55,488 nt of DNA from Deltaproteobacteria bacterium (GCA_019310385.1 JAFDEK010000008.1:1-55488), one strand, 5' to 3'; positions 24,960 to 34,279 are shown, counted from the first letter of the stretch. Numbers and translations are program-made. The notes: generated by a model not told the origin, from the sequence alone.

Positions 24960-26111
24960 TCAGGCGCCCTGTTTGATGCTCTCGTAGGCCCAGTCGAGCC
25001 AGGGCGTCAGGGCCTCGACGTCGTCGCGCTCCACCGTCGATCCTCCCCAGATTCGCAAGCCGGGAGGGGCGTCGCGGTAGGAGTTGATGTCGTGGGCGAC
25101 CCCTTCGGCGTCGAGCAGGCTGCCGATCCCCTTGGCGAGGGAGGCGCGTTCTTCCGCGCCCTTCTCGCTGAACCACGGGTCCACGATCTTCAGGCAGATC
25201 GAGGTAGAAGAGCGCGTCGCCGGATCGCGGGCCAGGAAGTCGACCCAGTCCGTGCGCGCCACCCACTCCTCGAGCGCCGCGAGGTTCGCACGGGAGCGTT
25301 TGCGCAGGGCTTCGCCTCCGCCGATCTTCTCGCACCAGCGCAGGGCGTCCACCGCGTCCTCGACGCAGAGCATCGAGGGCGTGTTGATGGTCTCGCCCCG
25401 GAAGATCCCCTCGATGAGCTTCCCGCCCTTGGTCATGCGGAAGATCTTCGGGAGCGCCCGCTCGGGCGCATAGCTCTCCAGACGTTCTACCGCCCGCGGC
25501 GAGAGCACCAGCATGCCGTGCGCCCCTTCGCCGCCGAGTGCTTTCTGCCACGACCAGGTCACGACGTCGAGCTTCGCGAAGGGGACCTCCATGGCGAAGA
25601 CCGCCGAGGTGGCGTCGCAGATCGCAAGGCCTTCCCGGGCGTCGGGGATCCAGTCCCCGTTCGGGACGCAGACGCCCGAGGTGGTGCCGTTCCAGGTGAA
25701 GACCACGTCGTTGTCGAAGCTCACCTGCCGGAGGTCCGGGAGCTCTCCGTAGTCGGCGCGGTGCAGGTTGGCGTCGGCGAGGCCGAGCTGCTTCACGATG
25801 TCGGTGATCCAGCCGCTGCCGAAGCTCTCCCAGGCCAGAACGTCGATGCCGCGCGGGCCGAGCATGGACCAGAGGGCCATCTCCACGGCTCCCGTGTCCG
25901 AGGCCGGAACGATGCCCACCCGGTAATCGTCGGGGATGCCGAGCAGGCTGCGCGAGCGGTCGATGACCTCCGCCAGCCGCTCCTTGCACGCCTTGGCGCG
26001 GTGGGAGCGCCCGGCGAGAACGCCCTCGAGTGCGGCGAGGGACCAGCCGGGGCGCTTGGCGCAGGGGCCGGAAGAGAACTCGGGTCGCCCCGGTCGCAGG
26101 TCGGGCTTCAT
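24960..26111 (-). CDS. serC: Phosphoserine aminotransferase
   Basis: 383 residues from an ATG with GAGGAG upstream. It opens '[17 protein letters not shown]', the signature of the SerC subgroup known from alphaproteobacteria and methanogens. A PLP enzyme of class V: '[17 protein letters not shown]' near the phosphate-binding region, '[15 protein letters not shown]' (Asp contact) and '[21 protein letters not shown]' with the Lys Schiff base in 'WQKALGG'. It converts 3-phosphohydroxypyruvate to phosphoserine with glutamate, in serine and vitamin B6 synthesis. A serA gene is not adjacent. Length and motifs look complete. Confidence 0.92.
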   Translation of the reverse strand: MKPDLRPGRPEFSSGPCAKRPGWSLAALEGVLAGRSHRAKACKERLAEVIDRSRSLLGIPDDYRVGIVPASDTGAVEMALWSMLGPRGIDVLAWESFGSGWITDIVKQLGLADANLHRADYGELPDLRQVSFDNDVVFTWNGTTSGVCVPNGDWIPDAREGLAICDATSAVFAMEVPFAKLDVVTWSWQKALGGEGAHGMLVLSPRAVERLESYAPERALPKIFRMTKGGKLIEGIFRGETINTPSMLCVEDAVDALRWCEKIGGGEALRKRSRANLAALEEWVARTDWVDFLARDPATRSSTSICLKIVDPWFSEKGAEERASLAKGIGSLLDAEGVAHDINSYRDAPPGLRIWGGSTVERDDVEALTPWLDWAYESIKQGA

Positions 26112-26210
26112 GGGTCTCTCCTCGAAAGCTGCAGAATGATTCACGCGGGCGCGGATACTATCGATGGAGAGGCTCGGCGGCCACGGCTGGCCGGCCGCAG
26201 CCCCTCGATC

Positions 26211-26234
26211 CTAGCCCTGACCCTAGCCCTGACC
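26211..26234. repeat. Two direct 12-bp repeats
   Basis: CTAGCCCTGACC occurs twice head-to-tail, followed by a further imperfect GTGATCCGGGC/GTGACCCG echo. It lies in the 222-bp region upstream of the serC ATG, between serC and the PEGA gene, and could affect the promoter for either. Confidence 0.6.
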
Positions 26235-26333
26235 CGGGCCCGTGATCCGGGCGCGTGACCCGAAAGGGCCGGCGGTGTAGCCTCGGGCCGCGGGCTCCCA
26301 GGGCGCCCGCGGGACGAGAGCCGGGGGGGTGAG

Positions 26334-26753
26334 ATGGGCAGGCTCAGGCAGATGGGCGCCGGCGGGCGCTGGCGCGCGGGCGCGCTTCTTCTCGGTGCTG
26401 TTCTCGGCGCTCTGGTCGGGGCTCTGGTGATGGCCCTCGGCTGCGCGCCCAAGCAGTTGATTCCCCTCGACGTTTCCCCCGCGCCGAGCCAGGTCTACCT
26501 CGACAAAGAGCCCCTGGAGGAGTCTCCGAGCGAGCTCGAGCTGCGCGCCGACCGCGACCACACCCTCTTCTTCAAGCGGGAGGGCTACCGATCCGAGCTC
26601 GTCGTGCTCGAGACCCGGGAGATCGACGGGAAGGAGCGCCTCGTGCCCGACCGGGTCGAGCTTCGACTGCGCCCGCTTCGCTCCGGGACCCGGGATCTCG
26701 AAGTGGAGCTCGAAGCGGAGGGCGAAGGCGAGGGCGGAGACGAGGGCGGCTGA
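26334..26753 (+). CDS. PEGA-like lipoprotein
   Basis: 139 residues from an ATG shortly after a G-run and GTGAG. A signal peptide ends in 'LVMALGCAPKQL' (A-L-G-C lipobox). The mature part 'DVSPAPSQVYLDKEPLEESPSELELRADR' and 'HTLFFKREGYRSE' match PEGA-type beta sandwiches found in bacterial surface proteins. The tail 'EAEGEGEGGDEGG' is an acidic slippage-type repeat. It is probably tethered to the outer or inner membrane and its function is unknown. It is convergent with the metallophosphoesterase gene three bases away. Confidence 0.8.
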   Translation: MGRLRQMGAGGRWRAGALLLGAVLGALVGALVMALGCAPKQLIPLDVSPAPSQVYLDKEPLEESPSELELRADRDHTLFFKREGYRSELVVLETREIDGKERLVPDRVELRLRPLRSGTRDLEVELEAEGEGEGGDEGG

Positions 26754-26755
26754 GA

Positions 26756-28396
26756 TCAGGGATCGACGCGGATGAGCCGGCGTCCCGTGTCCACCTGGTC
26801 GAAGAGGTCGGTGCTGCGCACCTCGATCCAGTAGCTGCCCGGAGCCGGATCGCCGGGCAGGTGGCCGCTCCACAGGTGGGTCGAGGGGACGGGGCCTGGG
26901 AGCGAGGCCCGCTCTTCGCCGAGCAGGTCGAGCTCGCGCTTCCACAGCGCCGCATAAGCGGGATCGGGGCGCTCCACCTGCTCGAGTCGGATCCAGCTAG
27001 CGGCGCCCGCTTTCGCGGTCTCCGGAGCCCCGGTGAGGCGCAGCTCGACCCGGGAACGTTCGGATCCCGCGAAGACGTTGACCAGGACCTCCGTGTTCCG
27101 GGCGTCCGCGGCGCGCACCCGGGCCGGGGCGTAGACGTTCATCTGGTAGTCCGCCGGCCTGCGCGCCGCCTTGAAGCGGACCGCATAGTCGAGACCTTCG
27201 AAGGTCGCCACCGCGTAGCCGTTGGGGGTTCCGTCCCGCATGGTGGTGTGGGGAATGCCGAGCTCGTCGGGCAGACCCCGCCACCAGCTGCCGGATGCAG
27301 TAGCGAGATTCAAGTGGTGGTGGGGCGCGCCCGAATTGCCCGCTTCGGCGCCGAGAAAGTGCTGGGCCTGCAGGTGGGTGTGGCCGGAGAAGGAGAGGGT
27401 GTGGGGATGCCCGGCCAGCACGGCGAAGAGCGCCTCGCGCTGGACTGCGGGCAGCTGGTGTCCTCCTTCGCCCACCAGGGGGATGTGCATCAGGAGCACC
27501 ACACGTCGATCGGCCGGCAGGGTGGCGAGGTAGCCGTGGACGAACTGCAGCTGCTCGGGGCTGATGCCGCCCGCGTAGCCCGGCCCCCGTCCCTCCGCCT
27601 CGGAGCCCGGGTCGTAGACGACGTTGTCGAGGACGATGAAGTGGACTCCGCTGTACGCGAAGGCGTAGGTGGCCGGCCCGTAGACCCGCTCGAAGCTCTC
27701 GTCGGAGCCGCGGTCGTCGGATGCGTCGTAGTTGATGTCGTGGTTGCCGAGCACGTTGTACCAGGGGATTCCCAGCAGGCCCATGGCGGCGTTCAGGGGC
27801 TCGAAGAGGGCGAGGTCGTCCCCGACGAGATCGCCCAGGCTGACGCCGAAGGCCGCATCGCTGCCCGCCAGCTCCGGGAGGATGTCCCGGGCGAAGAAGT
27901 CCAGCTGCTCAGCGCTGTAGGGCTGGGGATCGGCCAGGACGAGAACCCGAAAACGCTCTGGCTCGGCCTGGCGGTGGAGGGCGAAGTCGATGGAGGGCGG
28001 GAGCGCGCCGGTCGGCGCGACGCCCGGGTGCTCGAGAGCCGGCGGCGAGCCCGCGGGCTTGTGGATGTAGTAGAAGCGCGAGAGCCCCTGCTCGTCGACG
28101 GGCGGCGCCCAGCCGCTGGGCTTGATGACGAAGACGATGGTGTCCTCTCGATCCACCAGCGGCAGCTCGTAGCGTCCGAGTCGGTCGCTGACCGCGACGT
28201 GCCGTCCGTTGGAGACGCGCACGCCCTCGACACCGCGTTCGCCCGGGCTCCGCTCGCCGTCCCGGTCCGCGTCGTCGAAGACGATCCCCCGCGCCATGCC
28301 GGGCTCGGAGCGGAAGGAGCCGCCGTCCCCCAGGCCCGCGCAGCCGAGAGCCGCAGACGCGAGGAGCAGGACGATTACGAGGGGATCGCGTCGCAT
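26756..28396 (-). CDS. Calcineurin-like metallophosphoesterase lipoprotein
   Basis: About 546 residues from an ATG; a TTG three codons earlier is possible. The signal peptide ends 'ASAALGCAGLG', a lipoprotein site. An N-terminal SdrD-type B-like domain ('GIVFDDADRDGERSPGERGVEGV') is followed by the phosphoesterase domain: 'VLADPQPYS', 'GDLVGDD', 'NVLGNHDIN', 'LMHIPLVG' and 'FSGHTHLQAQ' provide the metal ligands. A C-terminal beta domain of ~150 residues follows ('RVELRLTGAPETAKAG'). This architecture matches MetallophosN-phosphoesterase-MetallophosC proteins, acting outside the membrane on phosphoesters of unknown identity. Confidence 0.9.
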   Translation of the reverse strand: MRRDPLVIVLLLASAALGCAGLGDGGSFRSEPGMARGIVFDDADRDGERSPGERGVEGVRVSNGRHVAVSDRLGRYELPLVDREDTIVFVIKPSGWAPPVDEQGLSRFYYIHKPAGSPPALEHPGVAPTGALPPSIDFALHRQAEPERFRVLVLADPQPYSAEQLDFFARDILPELAGSDAAFGVSLGDLVGDDLALFEPLNAAMGLLGIPWYNVLGNHDINYDASDDRGSDESFERVYGPATYAFAYSGVHFIVLDNVVYDPGSEAEGRGPGYAGGISPEQLQFVHGYLATLPADRRVVLLMHIPLVGEGGHQLPAVQREALFAVLAGHPHTLSFSGHTHLQAQHFLGAEAGNSGAPHHHLNLATASGSWWRGLPDELGIPHTTMRDGTPNGYAVATFEGLDYAVRFKAARRPADYQMNVYAPARVRAADARNTEVLVNVFAGSERSRVELRLTGAPETAKAGAASWIRLEQVERPDPAYAALWKRELDLLGEERASLPGPVPSTHLWSGHLPGDPAPGSYWIEVRSTDLFDQVDTGRRLIRVDP

Positions 28397-28537
28397 GTCG
28401 CTCAACGTGTCGGATGCTGGAAGCGAGAGCTGAAGAGCGGTTTGGCCGGCCTGCCGGAGGGGTGGTAGGCTCGACGCGCCTTTTTTAGCGCGTCTTCAGC
28501 ACGTCTTCAGCGCGTCATTTCCGGGAGGAGCGGGGTC

Positions 28538-29581
28538 GTGAGCGGGAGCCCCTACCATCGCCTGCGCGTCGCCGAGGTCATCGAGGAGACCGCCGACGCG
28601 AGGTCCATCGTGCTCGCGGTGCCAGGTGATCTCGCCCAGACCTTCGCCTACGACGCCGGGCAGTTCCTCACCTTCCGGGTTCGCGTCGGGGAGGAGCGCC
28701 TCGTGCGCTGCTACTCCCTGGCGAGTGCGCCGGTCGGCGATGTCCGGCACAAGGTCACGGTAAAGCGGGTCGAGGGCGGCCGGGTCTCCAACTGGATGAA
28801 CGACCGCGTCGAGGTGGGGAGCGAGCTCGAGGTGATGAAGCCGGCGGGGATCTTCTGTCTGCGCCCGGCGACGAGCAAGCTGATCCTCTTCAGCGGGGGC
28901 AGCGGCATCACCCCCGTCATCTCCATCATCAAGACCGCCCTCGAGTCCACCCAGCGGCCCATCAAGCTCGTCTACGCCAACCGGGACGCCGGCTCCATCA
29001 TCTTCGCGGCGGAGCTCGACGCCCTCGCGGCGCGCCACGGGGATCGACTCGAGGTGGTGCACCGCCTGGACGACACCCATGGCTTCGTGACCGGCGAGCT
29101 CGTCGAGGAGCAGATCGGCGCGGATACCAGGGCCGACTTCTACACCTGCGGCCCCGGTCCCTTCATGGACGTGGTCGAGGGCACCCTGCAGCGCCTCGGC
29201 GTCGGGGCCGAGCAGATCTTCATCGAGCGCTTCGTCTCGGACGAGGTCGCTGGCGCACCCGCCGAGGCGCGGGCCCCCCGCGAAGGGGGCGGCACCGAGG
29301 GCGCCCGGGTGGTGTCCGTAAGCCTGGAGGGAGAAACGCGCGAGCTCAGCCTGGAGCCCGGCGAGACGATCCTCCAGGCCGCGCGCCGCGAGGGGATGGA
29401 TCCCCCCTTCGCGTGCGAGGAGGCCTACTGCGGCTGCTGCATGGCCAAGGTGTTGGAGGGAAAGGTCGAGATGCTGCGCAACGACGGAGGCATCGATGCC
29501 GAGCAGATCGCCGAGGGCTGGGTCCTGACCTGCCAGGGGATCCCCGCGTCGGAGAATTGCCAGATCGAGTACCCGGACTGA
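28538..29581 (+). CDS. KshB-like oxygenase reductase (FAD, NAD, 2Fe-2S)
   Basis: 347 residues from a GTG after GGGAGGAG. The FAD domain has 'RCYSLASAPVGD' (RxYS), the NAD domain 'LILFSGGSGITPVISII' and 'FYTCGPGPFM', and the C-terminal ferredoxin domain 'FACEEAYCGCCMAKV' plus a later 'LTCQG' for a plant-type cluster (CxxxxCxxC...C). Order FAD-NAD-2Fe2S equals that of KshB (reductase of 3-ketosteroid 9-alpha-hydroxylase) and PaaE. With a steroid side-chain locus 6 kb away KshB is attractive, but no kshA oxygenase is in the window. Only 4 bases separate it from the PstS-like gene. Confidence 0.85.
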   Translation: MSGSPYHRLRVAEVIEETADARSIVLAVPGDLAQTFAYDAGQFLTFRVRVGEERLVRCYSLASAPVGDVRHKVTVKRVEGGRVSNWMNDRVEVGSELEVMKPAGIFCLRPATSKLILFSGGSGITPVISIIKTALESTQRPIKLVYANRDAGSIIFAAELDALAARHGDRLEVVHRLDDTHGFVTGELVEEQIGADTRADFYTCGPGPFMDVVEGTLQRLGVGAEQIFIERFVSDEVAGAPAEARAPREGGGTEGARVVSVSLEGETRELSLEPGETILQAARREGMDPPFACEEAYCGCCMAKVLEGKVEMLRNDGGIDAEQIAEGWVLTCQGIPASENCQIEYPD

Positions 29582-29584
29582 GCC

Positions 29585-30580
29585 ATGGGCGGCCCTTCAC
29601 TTCGACGACCGGTACTTCAGCGACGGCCAGCCCGAAGACCGGCACCCCGACGAGCCGGCTGGGGGATCGCCCTGGTGGCGCTGCTCCTGGCGTCGGGCGC
29701 CTCGGCGCAGTCCGGGACGGCGGCCGGGTCCGGCACCCTGCGGATCGCGGGCGCGGACTCCATGACGCCCTTCCTGCGAGGCTGGGCCCGGGGCTTCGAG
29801 CGCGGCCGGCCCGGTGTGCGAGTCGAAATCGAATCCCGGGGCTCTTCGACGGGGCCGCCGGCCCTGCTCGCGGGCCGCGCCGACATCGCCAGCATGTCGC
29901 GCACCATGAACCGCTCCGAGCTCCAGGCCTTTCGCGCGCGCTTCGGCGGCGAGCCCGTCGCCATCGTGGTGGCGGTCGATGCCCTCGCGGTCTTCGTCCA
30001 CGCCCGCAACCCGCTGAACGAGCTGAGCCTGCAGCAGCTCGACGCGATCTACTCGGCGAAGCCCAGCTGCGGCGGTGGCGCACCCGCCCTGCGGTGGGGC
30101 GACCTGGGCGTGGAGGGCGAGTACGCCGATCGCCGGGTCGGTCTCTACGGGCCGGGCCCCCGGTCCGGCGCCGATGGTTACTTCCGCGAGAAGGTGCTGT
30201 GCGGGGAGCGCTTCCGAGACACCCTGCGCAGCAAGCCCGGCGCGCGCTCTATCGCGATGTCCGTGGCGGAGTCGCCCTACGGCATAGGCATCGCAAGCCA
30301 TCGAGGCCAGGTTCCCGGTATCAAGGCCCTTGCCCTGGCGCCTGGCGAAGCGCAGCCCTACGTGCCGCTGAGCGCTGGGGAGGTCTACTCCCGCGCCTAT
30401 CCCCTCGGCCGGCCCTTTTACTTCTACTTGCCGCCGGCCGGAGAGCAGGAGCGGGATCCCGGGGTCGTGGCCTTCGTCGAGCTCGCGTTGTCGCCTGCCG
30501 GTCAGAGCGCCGTCGAGCAGGCGGGCTACCTGCGGGTTCCCGACGAGTACCTCGAGGAGCAGCTGCAGAAGCTGCGCTGA
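29585..30580 (+). CDS. PstS-like phosphate-binding protein
   Basis: 331 residues. A Sec signal peptide ('WGIALVALLLASGASAQ') is followed by a periplasmic-binding protein of the PstS family: 'LRIAGADSMTPFLRGWARGFE', 'SRGSSTGPPALLAGRADIASMSR' and 'RSGADGYFREKVLCG' (phosphate-loop like), and 'AESPYGIGIAS'. There is no ABC permease or ATPase next to it, so it may be an orphan sensor or an adhesin-like binding protein rather than part of a complete Pst system. It follows the reductase gene with a four-base gap, though a common transcript with a redox enzyme is functionally odd. Confidence 0.85.
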   Translation: MGGPSLRRPVLQRRPARRPAPRRAGWGIALVALLLASGASAQSGTAAGSGTLRIAGADSMTPFLRGWARGFERGRPGVRVEIESRGSSTGPPALLAGRADIASMSRTMNRSELQAFRARFGGEPVAIVVAVDALAVFVHARNPLNELSLQQLDAIYSAKPSCGGGAPALRWGDLGVEGEYADRRVGLYGPGPRSGADGYFREKVLCGERFRDTLRSKPGARSIAMSVAESPYGIGIASHRGQVPGIKALALAPGEAQPYVPLSAGEVYSRAYPLGRPFYFYLPPAGEQERDPGVVAFVELALSPAGQSAVEQAGYLRVPDEYLEEQLQKLR

Positions 30581-30590
30581 GCGGGCCGGG

Positions 30591-31901
30591 CTACCAGGCC
30601 AGGATCAGCACCACCGAGTCGGTGGTGCGGGCGATGAGGTCGCTGAGCTCCTGCTCGACGGGCTCCCCGCCGTGGCCGGCCCAGCTCTCGACGTTGTCGT
30701 CCACCAGCTTCCAGGCGAAGTCGGACTTGACGGCGTAGTTGACGTTCTGGGGGATCACGCCGGTCATCTCATAGGTGGTCTGTTGGTGGAGCATGGAGGT
30801 CACCACCCCGAGCACCTCGCCGCCCCGGTTGAGCAGGGGGCCTCCGGAGTTCCCGGGCTGGATGGGGACGTCCATCTGAATGAAGCGGACGTCGCCCTGC
30901 AGTCCGCTCAGGGAGTTGATGCGGCCGAAGGTGGCCTTCTGCTCCTGTCCCTGGAGCTGGATCAGCGGATAGCCGAGGGTGAACACCTCCTCGCCGCGCT
31001 GGGCGCGGATCCTGCGCTGCAGCGGCAGCGGTGTGCGGATGGCGTCCACGTGGAGCAGCGCGAGGTCGTGTTCGGGGTCGCTGTGCAGGACGGTGGCGTC
31101 GAGGATCTCACCATCGTCGAGCTGCACCTGGACGCTTCCCGCACCCGCCAGGGTGTGGTGGTTGGTGACGAGATGCCCCTGCCAGCTGACGAAGAAGGCG
31201 GTGGCGGTGTTGATGTCCGAGTCCGAGGTCTGGGAGGAGCCGGGTGAGGCGACGGGGGGCAGCCCGGGCTTCCCGGCAAGGCTGGCGTGGGCCTCCTCGG
31301 CGGTGACCTGGGCCGTTGCCTCGGAGCCGCCGTAGACCAGGCGCAGGGCATGATCGTCGCCGTCGCGCCCGGCGCCGTGGCCGCTGTTGCAAGCCTCTTC
31401 GGAGCTCCACTCGACCCCGATGCGGCGGCCGTCGCTGCAGCTGAGGTTCAGGATGCCAGCCATGCCGTCGCAGCGGCGGGGCGGGTCGGCGAGGGGCGGG
31501 ACGAGGGTCGCCCGAGCGCTACCCACGCAGCGCACGTCGCCCGCGGTGTTCAACACGTCGAGATCGACCGCGCTCAGGGGGTGGGTTCCCGCGCGCAGGG
31601 CGTGGCCCGTGAACACCTCGTCGTAGTCGTCGAACCAGAGGACGACGGGGAGCGGATACGCCTGGAGCACCGGAGCTTCGCCGGGTCGGCTCGGGGTCGC
31701 GTCGGAGGGCGGAGCTGGGGTGGTTCGCGGGGCCGAAGGAGACGGCGAAGGAGAGCGCGAAGGCGAGGGACTCCCCAGGGAGATTGCACAGGCGGCCAAG
31801 AAGGTGGCGCAGACGGTGGCCGCAAGGACGCCCGCGAGCGCTCGAGCTTGCTGGGCCCGGCGGTCGTGGCGGCGGCGCGGGTGCGGCGGCAGCTCGCTCA
31901 T
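30591..31901 (-). CDS. Trypsin-like serine protease (S1C/DegP-like, no PDZ seen)
   Basis: 436 residues from an ATG; the in-frame upstream extension is antisense to other genes and rejected. A membrane anchor/signal ('LAGVLAATVCATFLAACAIS') may be a lipoprotein (A-A-C). A Ser/Pro repeat (SPSPSRSPSPSPS) from in-frame slippage sequence follows. The protease domain starts near residue 215: His in 'HLVTNHHTLAGAG', Asp in 'DPEHDLALLHVD', Ser in 'QPGNSGGPLLNRGGE'. No PDZ domain is found after it. It is probably a periplasmic quality-control protease. The N-terminal ~150 residues with several Cys are unlike DegP. Confidence 0.85.
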   Translation of the reverse strand: MSELPPHPRRRHDRRAQQARALAGVLAATVCATFLAACAISLGSPSPSRSPSPSPSAPRTTPAPPSDATPSRPGEAPVLQAYPLPVVLWFDDYDEVFTGHALRAGTHPLSAVDLDVLNTAGDVRCVGSARATLVPPLADPPRRCDGMAGILNLSCSDGRRIGVEWSSEEACNSGHGAGRDGDDHALRLVYGGSEATAQVTAEEAHASLAGKPGLPPVASPGSSQTSDSDINTATAFFVSWQGHLVTNHHTLAGAGSVQVQLDDGEILDATVLHSDPEHDLALLHVDAIRTPLPLQRRIRAQRGEEVFTLGYPLIQLQGQEQKATFGRINSLSGLQGDVRFIQMDVPIQPGNSGGPLLNRGGEVLGVVTSMLHQQTTYEMTGVIPQNVNYAVKSDFAWKLVDDNVESWAGHGGEPVEQELSDLIARTTDSVVLILAW

Positions 31902-31977
31902 GGGGGCGAAACATGGGGGAGTGGGGAGCGCGGTGCAACGCGCAGGCTCCATCTGCCCGGAGCCTGCGCGGCTCGAT

Positions 31978-33225
31978 TCACCGCTTGGCTCCGGTGATAC
32001 GCGCCGCGGCCTCGTCCAGGCGATCGCTGCTCGCGGCGAAGAGCAGGGCGGGTCGCGCGGACTCTCCCGCGTGGTCGAGCGGAAGCAGCAGCGCACCGGG
32101 GCCCGCGCTGGCCGCGGCCGCCTCCCAGCCTTCGGAGGGCGCGTCGAGGGCGAAGAGGAAGGCGCGGCGGCAGCCGGGCTCGAGACCCAGCGGGGCCCGG
32201 ACCCGGTCGAGGGCGCGGCGCACGAGGCCGATGGCGACGATCCCCATGGTGAAGCGGGCGTTGAGCTCGACGACGGGACGCAGGATTTCGCGCTCGGGGT
32301 CTCCGTCGTCGGTCGCGCCCGAGAGCCGCAGCGCGAAGGCATCGACACCGCAGGGGCCCCGATAGCCTTCGGCGGCGGCGGCGATGGCGACCAGGGGGGC
32401 GGCTTCGCGCAGGGACTCTTCGAAGTCGCCGTGGGAGAAGACCCGCCCGCGCGAATCGATCTCCCCGCGGTGGCCGAGAAAGAGGCCCGAGGGCGCGACG
32501 ATCTGCTCGAGGGTCCCGAGCAGGGTGATGCGGCCGTCGTCACCGACGAAGAGCTGGGCCGAGAGATCGCGGCTGCGCGCGAACCAGGGCTCGAGCAGGG
32601 CGCCGCCGCGCTCCGCCAGCCGGGGCAGGGCGCCGCGAATCGCCGGGGTGTCCGCCTCTCCCGCGCTGCCCGCGACGCGGCCCCGGCCGCTGGTCCCGAA
32701 GCGCGGCTTCAAGGTGAAGCTGCGCGACAGGGGCTCGGGCCAGCTGGCGAGGGCCCCGGTCATGCGCGCCACCGCCGCGTCGGCATCGCGCAGCTCGCCG
32801 GGATCGAAGATGCTCACGAGATCGCGCAGCGGCGCGGGGAGCAGGCCTTCTGCCAGCGCCACCCGGTGGGCAAAGGCCTTGTCGTGGACCCGGGCGACGA
32901 TATCGGGCCGGGTGGCCGCGATGGGACGGCCCGATGTCTCGAAGCGCGCCCAGAGCCCCGGGGTCGAGATCCAGGGCACGAGGGCATCTTCGGGCAGCCA
33001 GTCGAAGACGGGCGCGTCGGGGCGCGGACCCAGGGCCTCGGGCCAGGCCGATTCCTCCTGCCCCTTGTCGCCGGGCGCGAGAGCGAGGGTGCGCGCCGCG
33101 GCGCCGAAGAGGAGGCTCCAGAGCCGGGCCGGAGTGGCGAGGCCCGGCCGAGGCGGAGGTGGGTCGCCGCTGGCCAGGAGCTCGTCGTCTCCCAGGTTCG
33201 GGATCAGTCCGATGCCCGCGGCCAC
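31978..33225 (-). CDS. ATP-grasp-fold protein
   Basis: 415 residues from a GTG that directly follows the stop of the DUF455 gene. Features of an ATP-grasp ligase: 'RSFTLKPRFGTSGRGRV' (Lys and Gly-rich loop over ATP), 'EQIVAPSGLFLG', 'GPCGVDAFALRL' and 'VVELNARFTMGI' (metal-binding Glu-Leu-Asn). The N-terminal part contains 'KAFAHRVALAEGLLPAP', typical of the ATP-grasp pre-domain. The product is not recognised and the substrate is unknown. Its coupling with DUF455 is a frequent two-gene arrangement to examine: one a ferritin-like protein, the other a peptide-bond ligase-like enzyme. Confidence 0.75.
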   Translation of the reverse strand: MAAGIGLIPNLGDDELLASGDPPPPRPGLATPARLWSLLFGAAARTLALAPGDKGQEESAWPEALGPRPDAPVFDWLPEDALVPWISTPGLWARFETSGRPIAATRPDIVARVHDKAFAHRVALAEGLLPAPLRDLVSIFDPGELRDADAAVARMTGALASWPEPLSRSFTLKPRFGTSGRGRVAGSAGEADTPAIRGALPRLAERGGALLEPWFARSRDLSAQLFVGDDGRITLLGTLEQIVAPSGLFLGHRGEIDSRGRVFSHGDFEESLREAAPLVAIAAAAEGYRGPCGVDAFALRLSGATDDGDPEREILRPVVELNARFTMGIVAIGLVRRALDRVRAPLGLEPGCRRAFLFALDAPSEGWEAAAASAGPGALLLPLDHAGESARPALLFAASSDRLDEAAARITGAKR

Positions 33226-34170
33226 TCAGCGGCCTCCGATCCGGCCGCTCTCTTCGAGGCCGGATCCGGGCGCCGGCGGACGGGGGCTTGCGGTCTCCTG
33301 GCTGGAGCGCGCCCCGCGAATCAGCTCGATGAACTCCTCGTCGAGCCCGGCTCGCCGGCGCGCGGCCGCCTCGAAGCGCCGGGCCTTGGCGCGAGCCGGC
33401 GAGAGCGGGAAGGGGACGGCGTCGAGATAGATCGCCGTGAGGCTGCGCTGTCCGCCGTCCAGCACCCGCATCCAGTGGGCCGCCAGGGCGACGTGGCTGA
33501 TCTCCTCATCGAAGATCTGCTGCAGCACCGCCGCGCTCTCCTCGTCGCCGGCCGCGCGGAAGGCGTCCCGGTAGAGCAGGGCGAAGTCGAGGTTCGCCTG
33601 CTCGAGGGTGAGCCCCATGGCGGCGAGGAAGGCCTGCACGCCGTGGGGCGAGGCCGCGATGGCGGGCGCCTGGCGCCAGAAGTAGTCCGAGTGGGGGGCG
33701 TGATCGAGGAGGCTCGCGCCGTGGGCGTGCAGACGCTCGAGGTAGAGGGTGGTGTGGCGCTGCTCGTCGGCCAGGGCCGCGAGGAGGCCCTGGCGCAGGG
33801 CGCCGGGCAGCTCGGGCCAGCGCAGGAGCGCCCAGGCGAAGAGCTCGACGGCCATCAGCTCGTGGTGGGCGAAGCGCGCAAGGCAGCGCACGCGGGCTTC
33901 TGGCTCGCGCAGCTCGCCGGGCCGGGGCAGGGGCGCCGCTCCGCCCCCCATGACGAGCCCCGCGCAGCGGGCGGGCCGGTCGATGTAGAGGGGTGAGCCC
34001 CCGGCGTCGTCCGCGAGTGCGCTGCCGTCCGCCCGGCGGGGAGGCCGCAGCTTGCTCGCGAGGTCGTCGCGCTCGAGGATCGCGCGGCAGAAGCCGTGAA
34101 CCGTCTCGCATCCGATCGCCGTGGCCATGGTGGTCTGCGGGACCTCCGGGGGGCGGAGTGAGGCGGCCAT
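33226..34170 (-). CDS. DUF455 family ferritin-like protein
   Basis: About 314 residues if the ATG at 34170 is used; a GTG 15 bases earlier and an ATG at 34128 are alternatives. A four-helix bundle with repeated E/H residues: 'ARFAHHELMAVELFAWALL', 'LAALADEQRHTTLYLERL' and 'DEEISHVALAAHWMR' give the ExxH pairs of a di-iron site. DUF455 proteins are predicted oxygenase-like enzymes of unknown substrate. It immediately precedes an ATP-grasp protein (stop and start adjacent), suggesting a two-step modification. It is divergent from the KstR-like regulator, whose operators lie 88 bp away, so it could be co-regulated. Confidence 0.83.
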   Translation of the reverse strand: MAASLRPPEVPQTTMATAIGCETVHGFCRAILERDDLASKLRPPRRADGSALADDAGGSPLYIDRPARCAGLVMGGGAAPLPRPGELREPEARVRCLARFAHHELMAVELFAWALLRWPELPGALRQGLLAALADEQRHTTLYLERLHAHGASLLDHAPHSDYFWRQAPAIAASPHGVQAFLAAMGLTLEQANLDFALLYRDAFRAAGDEESAAVLQQIFDEEISHVALAAHWMRVLDGGQRSLTAIYLDAVPFPLSPARAKARRFEAAARRRAGLDEEFIELIRGARSSQETASPRPPAPGSGLEESGRIGGR

Positions 34171-34257
34171 GATAGGGGGCGCCACCCCCGGGCGTCAGTG
34201 CCCGGACTCCCGGATCGGGACGCCCGGGTCCGGACTCCCGGGTGTGGAAAATGCGAG

Positions 34258-34271
34258 TGAAACGTGTTTCA
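34258..34271. promoter_or_regulatory. KstR-type operator box 1
   Basis: TGAAACGTGTTTCA fits the KstR consensus TnnAACnnGTTnnA exactly and is an inverted repeat except for the two central bases. It lies 64 bp upstream of the TetR start codon. KstR is the repressor of sterol catabolism in mycobacteria, released by CoA-thioester steroid intermediates. The match is seen; binding is inferred. Confidence 0.75.
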
Positions 34272-34279
34272 ATTCGGAG

